From Desulfovibrio sp. (GTDB lineage Bacteria > Desulfobacterota > Desulfovibrionia > Desulfovibrionales > Desulfovibrionaceae): a DNA stretch of 51,877 nucleotides. The position numbers and the translations under genes were made by a program. The notes under the pieces were generated by a model. It saw only the letters and a program-made list of their open reading frames with translations, had not been told where the DNA came from and did no database searches. Of the stretch, positions 15,715-24,513 are shown piece after piece. The stretch covers positions 69,174 to 121,050 of the forward strand of contig NZ_JAAVBE010000023.1 of NCBI RefSeq assembly GCF_014803725.1. The letters run 5' to 3'. How positions within the stretch are numbered: position 1 is the stretch's first letter; every line of letters begins with the position of its first letter.

Positions 15715-16740
15715 TCAGTTGATAAAGACGGACGCAAAGCCCTTGCGGTCGGCCATGGCGCGGGCGGTGCCGCGCAGCACCGTGGTGAGGGGGTCGGTAT
15801 CCACAAAGACGCGCAGCCGGGTCTCGCGGGCGAGGTATTGATCCAGCCCCTTGAGCAGCGCCCCGCCGCCGGCGAGCAAAAGGCCGTTGCGGCTCACGTC
15901 CGCGGCGAGCTCGGGGGGTGTGGCCTCCAGCGCGCGGAGCACCGTGTCGCGCACGGCCTGGAGCGGTTCGGCCAGCGCCTCGCGGATATGGCCCTCGCTC
16001 ACGGTGACGGCGCGGGGACGCCCCTGCACGAGGTCCTTGCCGGACACCTCGAGTACGGGCGCGTCCGGCTGCGGCCACGCGGAACCCAGGAGGATCTTGA
16101 CGTTCTCCGCGGTGTTCTCGCCCACTTCCATGCGGAAGACCTCGCGCAGGTAGCGCTGCACGGCGTGGGTCATGGCGTCGCCCGCCACGCGCACGGACTG
16201 CGCCGCGGCCACGCCGCCGAGCGAGATGACCGCCACTTCGCTCGTGCCGCCGCCGATGTCGAGCACCATGTTGCCCACGGGCTCCCGGATGGGGAGGTCG
16301 GCGCCGAGCGCCGCGGCCATGGGCTCCTCGATGAGGGAGATGTCCTCCGCGCCGGCGAGCTGCGCCGCGTCGATGACCGCGCGCTTCTCCACCTGGGTCA
16401 CGCCCGAGGGTACGCAGATGACCATGGAGGGGCGCACCAGCCGCCAGCCGTCGATGGCCTTGCGCACGAAGTGGGAGATCATGGCGCGGGTCACGTCAAA
16501 ATCGGCGATGACGCCGTTCTGCATGGGCCTCACCGCGCGGATGGCCGCGGGCGTGCGCCCAACATAGCCGCGCGCCTGCGTGCCCACGGCGAGCACGGCG
16601 CCCGTGCGGGCGTCCAGCGCCACCACCGAGGGCTCATTGACCACGATGCCATGCTTTTTGGTGGCCAACAGGGTGTTGGCCGTGCCCAGGTCCATGGCGA
16701 TGTCGGTGGCGAAGAGCCGCAGGAAACGGCGCGGGAACAT
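15715..16740 (-). CDS. mreB: Rod shape-determining actin homologue MreB
   Basis: A 341-residue actin-fold ATPase. The phosphate-1 motif is IAMDLGTANTLL, the phosphate-2 motif MVLDIGGGTSEVAVISLGG and the adenosine-binding segment GLLLAGGGALLKGLDQYL. The N-terminus (MFPRRFLRLFA) is amphipathic and may bind the membrane, as in other MreBs. It organises cell-wall synthesis along the long axis. mreC and mreD are not next to it; it follows a GAF-domain gene by 2 bases. Confidence 0.95.
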   Translation of the reverse strand: MFPRRFLRLFATDIAMDLGTANTLLATKKHGIVVNEPSVVALDARTGAVLAVGTQARGYVGRTPAAIRAVRPMQNGVIADFDVTRAMISHFVRKAIDGWRLVRPSMVICVPSGVTQVEKRAVIDAAQLAGAEDISLIEEPMAAALGADLPIREPVGNMVLDIGGGTSEVAVISLGGVAAAQSVRVAGDAMTHAVQRYLREVFRMEVGENTAENVKILLGSAWPQPDAPVLEVSGKDLVQGRPRAVTVSEGHIREALAEPLQAVRDTVLRALEATPPELAADVSRNGLLLAGGGALLKGLDQYLARETRLRVFVDTDPLTTVLRGTARAMADRKGFASVFIN

Positions 16741-16742
16741 GG

Positions 16743-17780
16743 TCAGCGTTCTTCGCGGGGGGGCGCCGGCGCGAGGTCGGGGTCAAAGACGCGGCCGCCG
16801 TCGCTCTCCACGGTGGCCTTGGGCAACAGGGCCTTGAGCCGCGTGCGGAGATAGAGATTTTCGAGGAAAAGGCCGAGATGGTCCACGGCCTGCCTGACGA
16901 AGCTGCGCAGGCCCTCGTCGATGCTGCCCGCGCCGGTGCGCGCGAGGCAGAGCACGCCGCGGGCGGTCTTGTGCACCATCACCGGCATGCAGATGGCCGT
17001 CCTGAATTCCGGGGCCCCCTCCACCTTGCCGAAGAGCGCCGTGGGGGCCGCGGCTGCCTCGTCATCCACAAAGACGGGCTGCTCGTCGCGGAACGCCCAG
17101 CCCACGAGGCCCGCGCCCAGGGGCCGGCAGGCCGGGGCGCCGTCCTTGAGGAGGAGCGGCCGGGATTCGGCCTCCACGCAATAGTGGTCGCCCCCCGGGT
17201 CCAGCGAGGCGAAGGCGCAATACTCGAAGCCAGTGGCGTCGCGCATGGTGAGCAGAAAATTCTCGAGAAAGACCGGCCAGCGCCTGTAGCGGAAGCGCAG
17301 ATCCTGGATGACGCCGAGCTCGGCGAAATAGCGCGGGATGTCGCCCGCGAGGTCGTCTCCGGGGAGATTGGTCTCAAGGCGCGCGATGAGCTCGGCGAAG
17401 AGCTGGAGGAGCTTGGCGTCCTTGTCGGAGAAGGAATACTGCCGCTTGCTGTCCACGCACAGCACGCCCCCCGTGGGTACCGGGCAGCCCATGAAAGCCT
17501 TGATGCCGGTCTCCGCTCCGTCTTCGTAATAGCCGAGATTGCTGGGCCTCTGGTCGAAATGCGGCAGCAGAAGCGGCTGGCGGTTGCGGATGATCCAGCC
17601 CACGAGGCCCGCGCCCGGGCGGATGACGGCATCCTCATGGATGCTGTCCCCGAGGCTGAAGGCCGCGGAAAGCCGGCAGGCGTCGTCGATCTCTTCCGGC
17701 AGGAAGAGCACGGCGGAATGCGCGTCAAAAACGCTGCAAATGATGCAGAGGACTTGCTGTTCGAGGGAGGTGGCGTTCAT
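16743..17780 (-). CDS. Tandem GAF-domain protein upstream of mreB
   Basis: A 345-residue protein from the ATG at 17780 (a TTG 27 codons upstream is rejected). Two GAF-like modules are visible. The first spans about 5-140, with SAVLFLPEEIDD, GAGLVGWIIRNRQPLLLPHF and GCPVPTGGVLCVDS. The second spans about 165-310, with GAGLVGWAFRDEQPVFVDD and ICMPVMVHKTARGVLCLAR. No kinase, cyclase or DNA-binding domain is attached. GAF domains sense small ligands or redox state. The 2-base gap to mreB suggests coordinated expression and possibly a role in shape or growth control, which is inference. Confidence 0.8.
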   Translation of the reverse strand: MNATSLEQQVLCIICSVFDAHSAVLFLPEEIDDACRLSAAFSLGDSIHEDAVIRPGAGLVGWIIRNRQPLLLPHFDQRPSNLGYYEDGAETGIKAFMGCPVPTGGVLCVDSKRQYSFSDKDAKLLQLFAELIARLETNLPGDDLAGDIPRYFAELGVIQDLRFRYRRWPVFLENFLLTMRDATGFEYCAFASLDPGGDHYCVEAESRPLLLKDGAPACRPLGAGLVGWAFRDEQPVFVDDEAAAAPTALFGKVEGAPEFRTAICMPVMVHKTARGVLCLARTGAGSIDEGLRSFVRQAVDHLGLFLENLYLRTRLKALLPKATVESDGGRVFDPDLAPAPPREER

Positions 17781-17843
17781 GGCGCGGCGGGGTTGGAGGT
17801 GGCGGGCGCGTGGCCCGGGGGCGCACCCCTTTTTTGTAGCAAA

Positions 17844-17859
17844 GCGGCCGGCCGGCCGC
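17844..17859. other. Perfect 16-base palindrome in divergent intergenic region
   Basis: GCGGCCGGCCGGCCGC is fully self-complementary. It lies between the GAF-mreB operon and the divergent gene at 17974, flanked by AAAGCGG and CCGCTTT. It could be an operator, a weak hairpin, or chance in GC-rich DNA. Confidence 0.3.
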
Positions 17860-17921
17860 AACCGCTTTCCCCCGCGCGCCGCAGGAGGAGACGGCCGGGG
17901 CGCCCCGGCACTGGAACTTTT

Positions 17922-17951
17922 TTGAAAAATCTGTTAGTAGTGGAAAATACT
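17922..17951 (+). promoter_or_regulatory. Predicted sigma70-type promoter for the 577-residue protein gene
   Basis: TTGAAA (17922-17927) and AATACT (17946-17951) are separated by 18 bases in a locally A/T-rich stretch, which is unusual for this window. The start codon follows 23 bases later. Confidence 0.4.
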
Positions 17952-17973
17952 CAAAAACAACGGATACCGCGTC

Positions 17974-19707
17974 ATGATTCGCTGGCAAGATGTATTCAGC
18001 AAGGACGGCCACCCCTGGCGTGACGCCTTCACCCTCGCCGACGCGCTCGCCCTGCGCGATCTTGCCTCGCTCAAGCGCTTTCTCGACGCCGTCCACATCC
18101 GTTACTGCCTCGTGCGCCCCTATCAGGAACTGAAAGACTATCCTCTCGTCGAAGGGCGCGAGCTTTTGCCCTCCTTCGACAACGACATGTTTGAATACAA
18201 GGACCTCCCCGGCTTCGCCATGGTGGCCTTTGCGCGCGAGCTCGACTACTTTTCCGAGATATTCCAGTTCGACAAGCTCCATCCCGTGCTTCTGGGCGAG
18301 GGCGACGCCTCCTGCCCGCTGGAGCATCAGGTCATGGAGCAGAACCTCCAGACGCTCGCCGCGCGTCTGCCCCGCGCCCTGCAGGATACCTTCCGGCAGG
18401 AGTTCCGCTCGGTGGACACGGGCCTTGTGGAGTCCTATCCCTCGCTGCTCCCCTACCTGCTCCAGATGGACAGGGCCCAGGTCTTCGCGTGGGACGCGGA
18501 CAGGCTCTTCCATTTGGCCGGGGTGTTCGCGTCCTTCCCGTCGGACATCGACAGCGAGCTCAAGCGCTTCGGCATCCGCATCGGCAAGTTCGTGTACGGC
18601 GACAGCCAGATGTACGAGCGCAACCGCATGTTCGTGTACCAGTACCTCATGGAGCTCTACGGCTTCCCCATCGTCTCCGAACGGCGCACCTCGAGCGCGC
18701 TCTTCGCCCGCAAGCTGCACAAGATGGGCGAGCACTTCATTTTGCGCGTGCTCGGCCAGAGCGACCGCACCCTCACCACCTACACCTCGGACGGCGAGAA
18801 CCGCCGCTATCCGCTGGTGGAAAAGATCGCCCTCGTGCGCGTGGACGAAGACCAGGAGGAGGCGCTGGAGGCCATCGGGCGCGACGGCTTCTTCCTTGAC
18901 CCGGCGCGGCGCGTGGTCATTTTGCGCGTCACCTACCGCCAGCACCGCTTCGACGCGAGCAACGTGCGCCAGGACAGGGCGCTCTCCGTGGCGGCGCAGG
19001 AGGTGCTCAACCCGCTCACCGGCGAGGCCCTGCACGGGCTCAACATCATCAAGGACGCGAGCAACATGTTCCTCCGCCTCAACGACATCGTGCGCGGCGA
19101 ATACACGGGCCGCATCATCTACAAGCGCAACGAGGTCGTGGAGAACACGGACACGCACGAGAAGCGCCTCAAGTTCCTCTACAGCTGGCTGAGCAAGCAC
19201 CAGCGCCGGATGATCAGCTACAGCGACGAATTTTTCGCCAAGGTGAGCAAGGTGGTGACGGGCTACCTGTATTCGCCCAAAAACGTGGAGATCTTCGACA
19301 CCATGCACGACCTCCACCAGGAGGTCTGCACCCGCTTCAGCTATATCCAGCAGGCCCGGCGCGTGCACATCCTCGAGGACATCTCCCACCGCCTCTACAA
19401 GGGCGAACGCATCTCCTACCGGCGTATGACGCGCGAGGCCGTGGCCCTGCTGCACGAGCTCCAGTACGAGATCGTCAACTTCTTCCCCGACCTCGTGGAT
19501 GACATCATCGCCTGCGTGGAGACCATCCTCCACGACCGCTACCTCACACGCACCTATATCGACGTGCCCGAAACCGCGCTCACGCCGGCCGGCCAGGAGA
19601 TCCGCAAGAATTACGGCAAGCTCGTGGCCCTGCTCGACCGCATCCGTGCGGTGCGCAAGTCGCGCCTCGCCTGTGAGGAGCACCAGGCACGGGAGGCTGT
19701 GGCGTGA
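17974..19707 (+). CDS. Large conserved-looking cytoplasmic protein, function unknown
   Basis: A 577-residue protein with no signal peptide, membrane helix or recognised catalytic motif. It is rich in charged and aromatic residues, with many Arg/Tyr/Phe clusters (MYERNRMFVYQYLMELYG; HRLYKGERISYRRMTRE). The C-terminal third is helical with ELQYEIVNFFPDLVDDI and a basic end. Sustained typical codon use shows it is a real gene. It overlaps rsmE by 4 bases (GTGA), so the two are translationally coupled. I do not recognise a family; the basic surface and its partner gene make an RNA-related role possible, but this is a guess. Confidence 0.75.
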   Translation: MIRWQDVFSKDGHPWRDAFTLADALALRDLASLKRFLDAVHIRYCLVRPYQELKDYPLVEGRELLPSFDNDMFEYKDLPGFAMVAFARELDYFSEIFQFDKLHPVLLGEGDASCPLEHQVMEQNLQTLAARLPRALQDTFRQEFRSVDTGLVESYPSLLPYLLQMDRAQVFAWDADRLFHLAGVFASFPSDIDSELKRFGIRIGKFVYGDSQMYERNRMFVYQYLMELYGFPIVSERRTSSALFARKLHKMGEHFILRVLGQSDRTLTTYTSDGENRRYPLVEKIALVRVDEDQEEALEAIGRDGFFLDPARRVVILRVTYRQHRFDASNVRQDRALSVAAQEVLNPLTGEALHGLNIIKDASNMFLRLNDIVRGEYTGRIIYKRNEVVENTDTHEKRLKFLYSWLSKHQRRMISYSDEFFAKVSKVVTGYLYSPKNVEIFDTMHDLHQEVCTRFSYIQQARRVHILEDISHRLYKGERISYRRMTREAVALLHELQYEIVNFFPDLVDDIIACVETILHDRYLTRTYIDVPETALTPAGQEIRKNYGKLVALLDRIRAVRKSRLACEEHQAREAVA

Positions 19708-20588
19708 GGCGCAATGCCGACGAGGCCCCGCGGGACGTGGATATTTTCGACGGGGTGCCGCGTTTCTATCTCGCGCCGGAATGCTGGCCCGCAGCCGGGC
19801 CGGACGGTGAGGCGGCCGCCGGCGCGCCCCCGGATGTGGCGGAAATCCTCCTCGACGGGCAGGAGGCCGTGCATCTGCGCGTGCTCAGGCTCGAGCCCGG
19901 GGAGGCCGCGCTGCTGCTCGACGGCAAGGGCCGCATCGGCCGCTGCCGGGTGCTCGCCGTGGGCCGCAGGGAGGCGCGGCTTGCCCTGCTCGGCTGGAGC
20001 TTCGTGCCGCAACCCAAGTCGCGGGCCGTCATGGCCCTGGCCCTCAGCAAGGCCGTGCGCCGGGGCTTCTTCATGGAAAAGGCGGCGGAGCTCGGCGCCT
20101 CGGGTGTCTGGCTCTGGCAGGGCGACCACAGCCAGGGGCGCTTCCCCGAGAACGCCGCCGCGGCCTCGCTCGGCCAGCTCGTCGCCGGCGCCAAGCAGTG
20201 CGGCAACCCGTGGCTCCCGGAAGTGCGGGCCTTCGACGACATCGGCGGGGTCATCGCGCAGGCCGCGGGGGCGGACTTCCGCCTGCTCCCGTGGGAGCGC
20301 CAGGAGGGCGTCCCCATGCTCGAGCCGGGCATGGCGGGGCGCGCGGGCGTGACGGTCTATGTCATCGGGCCGGAGGGCGGCTTTTCCCCGCGGGAGCTTG
20401 CGGCCTTGCGCGAGGCGGCCTTCACGCCCGTGAGCCTCGGCGCCCGCATCCTGCGCTGCGAGACGGCGGCGGCGCTCTGCCTGGGCCTGCACTGGTGGGC
20501 CTCGCAATTGCCTGGCGGCCCGGACTACCGGCCGGCGACGGAAACTCCCGGGCCTCACGATACCGGCACGGAAGGCCCGCTCCCATGA
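19704..20588 (+). CDS. rsmE: 16S rRNA m3U1498 methyltransferase RsmE
   Basis: A 294-residue SPOUT-class protein with a GTG start overlapping the upstream stop. The N-terminal PUA-like part contains EAVHLRVLRLEPGE. The methyltransferase part shows ALSKAVRRGFFMEKAAELG, AKQCGNPWLPEV, the SAM-knot sequence VYVIGPEGGFSPREL and the closing LGARILRCETAAALCLG. It methylates U1498 of 16S rRNA. The last 25 residues are a proline-rich tail beyond the family core. Its end overlaps rarA by 4 bases (ATGA). Confidence 0.93.
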   Translation: MRRNADEAPRDVDIFDGVPRFYLAPECWPAAGPDGEAAAGAPPDVAEILLDGQEAVHLRVLRLEPGEAALLLDGKGRIGRCRVLAVGRREARLALLGWSFVPQPKSRAVMALALSKAVRRGFFMEKAAELGASGVWLWQGDHSQGRFPENAAAASLGQLVAGAKQCGNPWLPEVRAFDDIGGVIAQAAGADFRLLPWERQEGVPMLEPGMAGRAGVTVYVIGPEGGFSPRELAALREAAFTPVSLGARILRCETAAALCLGLHWWASQLPGGPDYRPATETPGPHDTGTEGPLP

Positions 20589-21814
20589 GCGTTGACCGCC
20601 CCCTCCCTGAACGCCTGCGCCCGGACGACCTGGCGCACTTTCTGGGGCAGACGCACCTTGCCGGGCGCATAGCCTCGCTCATGCAGGCCAGGCGCCTGCC
20701 GAGCCTGCTCTTTTTCGGGCCTCCCGGCTGCGGCAAGTCCACCCTGGCGCTCCTGCTCGCCAAATCCACGGGCAAGAAATACCTGCGCCTTTCCGCGCCC
20801 GAGGCCGGCCTCCAGCACTTGCGCCGGTCGCTCGCCGGGGTGGAGATCCTGGTTCTCGACGAACTGCACCGCTTTTCCAAGGCCCAGCAGGATTTCTTCC
20901 TGCCGCTCGTGGAATCGGGCGAGCTCACCCTGCTCGCCACCACCACCGAGAACCCGTCCTTCAGCGTCACGCGGCAGCTGCTCTCGCGCCTCCATGTGCT
21001 CCGCCTGCGGCCGCTCGGGCGCCACGAGCTCAGGGAGCTCGCCCGGCGCGGCGCGCTCTCGCTCGCGCTCGAACTCGGCGAGGACGTGCTCGACCTGCTC
21101 GCGGGCTCGGCCAACGGCGACGCGCGCACCCTGCTCAACCTCGTGGAGTATGTGGCCGCCCTCCCCGAGGAACAGCGCGGGCCCGAGGCTGTGCGCGCGG
21201 CGCTGCCCGAGATCCTCGTGCGCCACGACAAGGACGGCGACAGCCACTATGAGCTCGCCTCGGCGCTCATCAAGTCCATCCGCGGCAGCGACGTGGACGC
21301 GGCGCTCTATTACCTCGCCTGCCTTCTGGAAGGAGGGGAGGACCCCCGCTTCATCTGCCGGCGCCTCATCCTTTCCGCCTCGGAGGATGTGGGCCTCGCC
21401 GACCCGGCGGCCCTGCCGCTGGCCGTGGCCTGCCAGCAGGCTGTGGAATTCACCGGCATGCCCGAGGGCTTCATCCCGCTCGCCGAGACCACGGTGTATC
21501 TCGCGCTTGCGAAAAAGAGCAATTCCGCCTATGCCGCCTATCTCAACGCCGCGCGCGAGGTGAGGCAGGGCGGCCCGCTGCCGGTGCCGCTGCACCTGCG
21601 CAACGCCACAACGCCGCTCCAGAAGGAATGGGGCTACGGCAAGGAATACAAGTATCCGCACAACTATCCCGAGTCCTTCGTGGAGCAGCCCTACCTGCCC
21701 CCCGAGCTCGGCGAGCGGCGCTTCTACCAGCCGCGCGACAATGGCGCGGAGCCGCGCCTCGCCCAGTGGTGGCAAAAGATCCACAACCGCAAAAAACCGG
21801 ACGGCACTGCATGA
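20585..21814 (+). CDS. rarA: Replication-associated recombination protein RarA (MgsA)
   Basis: A 409-residue clamp-loader-like AAA+ ATPase from the ATG at 20585. Walker A is FFGPPGCGKSTLALLLA and the Walker B region ILVLDELHRFSKAQQD is diagnostic of RarA. Sensor 1 is TTTENPSFSVTRQLLSR. The C-terminal tetramerisation part includes GEDPRFICRRLILSASEDVG and EWGYGKEYKYPHNYPESFV. It acts at stalled replication forks with single-strand-binding protein. It is joined by ATGA overlaps to rsmE and to the acyltransferase gene. Confidence 0.95.
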   Translation: MSVDRPLPERLRPDDLAHFLGQTHLAGRIASLMQARRLPSLLFFGPPGCGKSTLALLLAKSTGKKYLRLSAPEAGLQHLRRSLAGVEILVLDELHRFSKAQQDFFLPLVESGELTLLATTTENPSFSVTRQLLSRLHVLRLRPLGRHELRELARRGALSLALELGEDVLDLLAGSANGDARTLLNLVEYVAALPEEQRGPEAVRAALPEILVRHDKDGDSHYELASALIKSIRGSDVDAALYYLACLLEGGEDPRFICRRLILSASEDVGLADPAALPLAVACQQAVEFTGMPEGFIPLAETTVYLALAKKSNSAYAAYLNAAREVRQGGPLPVPLHLRNATTPLQKEWGYGKEYKYPHNYPESFVEQPYLPPELGERRFYQPRDNGAEPRLAQWWQKIHNRKKPDGTA

Positions 21815-22701
21815 CGCACGCTCCCGAGGCCGGCACGCCCGGGGAGGCCCCGGCCTTTCCCGTGGCGCCCGCGCCCTTCCCGCCCTTCACCGAGGGCCAT
21901 ATCCCCAACAAGTACGGCTCGGGCGACACATACCGCGGCCCGCGCGTGACCCCGGGCCTTCTCACGCGCCTGGCGCCCTTCCCCTCCTTTTACAGCCGCC
22001 TCTTCCTCGGGCCGGTGGCCTGGCTCTCGCGCAGGGCCGCGCAGGGGCGCTGCGACGACGCGGCCTGGGCCTATGCCAGCGACTGGGTGACGGACCTCAT
22101 GGAGCGCATCGGCTGCCCGGTGGACATCGACGGCATGGACGCCATCACGGCCACGGAAGAGCCCTGCATCTTCGTGGCCAACCACATGAGCACCCTCGAG
22201 ACCTTCATGCTGCCCGGCATCATCCGACCGCGCCGGCCCGTGACCTTCGTGGTCAAGGAGAGCCTTGTCACCATGCCCTTTTTCGGGCCCATCATGCGCT
22301 CGCGCGACCCCATCGTGGTGGGCCGCACCAACCCGCGCGAAGACCTCGCGGCCGTGCTGGACGGCGGCGCGGAACGGCTCGGCCGCGGCGTCTCGCTGGT
22401 CATCTTTCCGCAGAGCACGCGCTCCCTCACCTTTGACGAGCGCCATTTCAACAGCATCGCGGTCAAGCTCGGCCGCAAGACCGGCGCCCCCCTGGTGCCG
22501 CTGGCCCTCAAGACCGACGCCTGGGGCCAGGGCAGGAAGATCAAGGAACTCGGCCCCGTGAAGCCCGGCATGCCCATCCGTTACCGCTTTGGCACGCCAC
22601 TGCGTGTCTCGGGCAACGGCAAAGAGGAGCATGCCGCCATCTGCGCCTTCATCGCCGCCGCCCTCGGGGAGTGGCAGGCAAAGGACGGGATCAACGCATG
22701 A
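21811..22701 (+). CDS. PlsC-like phospholipid/glycerolipid acyltransferase, variant motifs
   Basis: A 296-residue protein with an acyltransferase domain in residues 100-270. The catalytic HX4D motif appears as HMSTLE (Glu for Asp), and the substrate-binding FPEGTRS motif as FPQSTRS. The intermediate block is VKESLVTMPFFGPIMRSR, followed by APLVPLALK. Members acylate lysophosphatidate or related acceptors at the inner membrane. The double deviation suggests a separate subfamily or altered acceptor. It overlaps rarA and the metal-binding protein gene by 4 bases on either side. Confidence 0.8.
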   Translation: MTHAPEAGTPGEAPAFPVAPAPFPPFTEGHIPNKYGSGDTYRGPRVTPGLLTRLAPFPSFYSRLFLGPVAWLSRRAAQGRCDDAAWAYASDWVTDLMERIGCPVDIDGMDAITATEEPCIFVANHMSTLETFMLPGIIRPRRPVTFVVKESLVTMPFFGPIMRSRDPIVVGRTNPREDLAAVLDGGAERLGRGVSLVIFPQSTRSLTFDERHFNSIAVKLGRKTGAPLVPLALKTDAWGQGRKIKELGPVKPGMPIRYRFGTPLRVSGNGKEEHAAICAFIAAALGEWQAKDGINA

Positions 22702-23678
22702 AACGCCTTTTTTCATTTCTCCGGCGTGGGTTTTGCGCTCTTGCCTGCCTGCTCGCGCTCGCGCCCTGCGCAGGCGCCCGCGCGGCGGAGGCGGCTCCCG
22801 CGTCCGCTGGCGAATTTCGCGTGCTGGCCACCACCTTCCCGGTGTGGCTCTTCACCCGCAATGTCTGCCATGAGGTCAACGGCGTGCGCGTGGAGCTGTT
22901 CGTGCCCGCGCAGACGGGCTGCCCGCACGAGTTCACGCCGAGCCCGGCCGATCTGCGCAAGCTGGCGGCTGCCCAGGCCATCGTCATCAACGGCCTCGGG
23001 CTCGAGGCCTTTCTCAGCCAGCCGCTGCGCACGCTGGACAAGGAGCATGCGGTCATCGACGCGAGCCGCGGCACCGACCCGCTGCCCGCCCCGGCCGAGG
23101 CCGGCCACGGGCATGACGACGGCCATGACCACGCGCATGACCACGGGGCGCCCGGCATCAACCCCCACATCTTCGCCGGGCCCGCGCAGGCCGCGCTCAT
23201 GGCGCGCGCCATCGGCGAAGGCCTCGCCCGGCTCGACCCGCCCCATGCCGAAGCCTACCGCGCCAATGCCGCCGCCTTCGCCGCGCGCCTCGAAGGGCTG
23301 GCCGGCCCGCTCGCGGCCATCGGCAAGGCCGCCCCGCACAAGGGCATCGTGCTCCAGCATGACGACCTCGCCTACCTGGCGCATGAGGCCAGCCTCGAGA
23401 CCCTGGCCGTCCTGCGCGCCGGCGATGAAAATTCAGCGCTTTCCGCCTCGCAGCTCAATTCCCTGACGCGGCGCCTGAAAGCCGAGGCACCCGTGCTCAT
23501 CGCCGGGGAGCCGCCGGCCCCCGACCGTGCGGTGGAACTGCTCTCGGTCGAGAGCGGCGTGCCCTTCGCCCTGCTCGACCCCGTGGCCTCTGGGCCGGCG
23601 GACGCGCCGCTCGACTATTATGAACGCGCCATGCGCGCCAATGCCGAGACCCTGCGGCGGTATTTCGATGTTCCCTGA
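22698..23678 (+). CDS. znuA: Zinc/manganese ABC transporter substrate-binding protein
   Basis: A 326-residue cluster A-1 binding protein. It has a Sec signal peptide (KRLFSFLRRGFCALACLLAL), the start FRVLATTFPVWLFTRNV and metal ligands in GCPHEF, HHDD-type and C-terminal positions. The His/Asp-rich loop GHGHDDGHDHAHDHG is the mark of zinc-specific ZnuA proteins and makes zinc more likely than manganese. It captures metal in the periplasm for the permease encoded downstream. It overlaps the acyltransferase gene by 4 bases and the ATPase gene by 11. Confidence 0.88.
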   Translation: MKRLFSFLRRGFCALACLLALAPCAGARAAEAAPASAGEFRVLATTFPVWLFTRNVCHEVNGVRVELFVPAQTGCPHEFTPSPADLRKLAAAQAIVINGLGLEAFLSQPLRTLDKEHAVIDASRGTDPLPAPAEAGHGHDDGHDHAHDHGAPGINPHIFAGPAQAALMARAIGEGLARLDPPHAEAYRANAAAFAARLEGLAGPLAAIGKAAPHKGIVLQHDDLAYLAHEASLETLAVLRAGDENSALSASQLNSLTRRLKAEAPVLIAGEPPAPDRAVELLSVESGVPFALLDPVASGPADAPLDYYERAMRANAETLRRYFDVP

Positions 23679-24513
23679 GCCCCTGAAAGAGACGGCCTGC
23701 CTCACGGCGCCGGCGGTGCGCTTCGAGCATGTGGGCGTCGTGGCCGGCGGCCGCACCATCCTTGAAAATGTGGACGCCGTGGCCCCGGCGGGCAGCGCCA
23801 CCGTGCTCATGGGCCCCAACGGCGCGGGCAAGACCACCCTGCTCCACTGCCTGCTCGGCGAGCGGGCCTACAGCGGCCGTATCGTCCTCGAGGGCGGGCA
23901 GCGCGTGGCCCATGTGCCGCAGCAACTGGTGGTGGAGCGCGGGCTGCCGCTCACCGTGCGCGAATTTCTCGCGCTGGGCGCCCAACGGCGTCCGCTCTGG
24001 CTCGGGGTCTCCGCTGCCGCGCGCCTGCGCGGGCGCGCCCTGCTCGAAACCGTGGACGCGGCGGACCTTGAGGGGCAGCGCCTGGGCGACCTCTCGGGCG
24101 GAGAATTGCGGCGCGTGCTCCTCGCCGCGGCCCTCGGGCACGACCCTGACCTGCTCGTGCTCGACGAGGCCGAGGCCGGCGTGGACGTGCACGGCGAGCG
24201 CCTGTTCTGGGAAGTGCTGGACGCGGCCCGGCACGAGCGCGGCTTCACGCTCATCATGGTGAGCCACAACCTGCCCCTCGCCGCCCACTACGCCACCCAC
24301 GTCATCTGCCTCGACGGGCGCGTGCTGGCCCAGGGCCCCCCGCGCGAAACGCTCACCGCGCGGCTCCTGCTCTCGCTTTTCGGGGTGCCCATCCACCTCT
24401 ATCCCGACCAGTGCGACCTCGATGCCCCCGGCTGCCCGCAGTGCGGCGCCCTCTCGGCGCCGGGCCACCGGGGGCGGCTGCCCGCGGGCCTTGGCGACAG
24501 GAGCGCCCCATGA
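23668..24513 (+). CDS. znuC: Metal ABC transporter ATP-binding protein with Cys-containing tail
   Basis: A 281-residue ABC ATPase from the ATG at 23668. It has Walker A GPNGAGKTTLLH, Q-loop HVPQQL, signature LSGGELRRVLLA, Walker B LLVLDEAEAGVD and H-loop VSHNL. It energises metal uptake with ZnuB. Beyond the usual end, a tail carries three cysteines (DQCDLDAPGCPQCG), a possible metal-sensing site. It overlaps both neighbouring transporter genes, consistent with one polycistronic message. Confidence 0.9.
   Translation: MFPEPLKETACLTAPAVRFEHVGVVAGGRTILENVDAVAPAGSATVLMGPNGAGKTTLLHCLLGERAYSGRIVLEGGQRVAHVPQQLVVERGLPLTVREFLALGAQRRPLWLGVSAAARLRGRALLETVDAADLEGQRLGDLSGGELRRVLLAAALGHDPDLLVLDEAEAGVDVHGERLFWEVLDAARHERGFTLIMVSHNLPLAAHYATHVICLDGRVLAQGPPRETLTARLLLSLFGVPIHLYPDQCDLDAPGCPQCGALSAPGHRGRLPAGLGDRSAP

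Noticed and set aside
17844..17859. Terminator or operator at the 16-base palindrome
   Set aside because: There is no loop or T run and no known regulator motif; listed only as a low-confidence feature.
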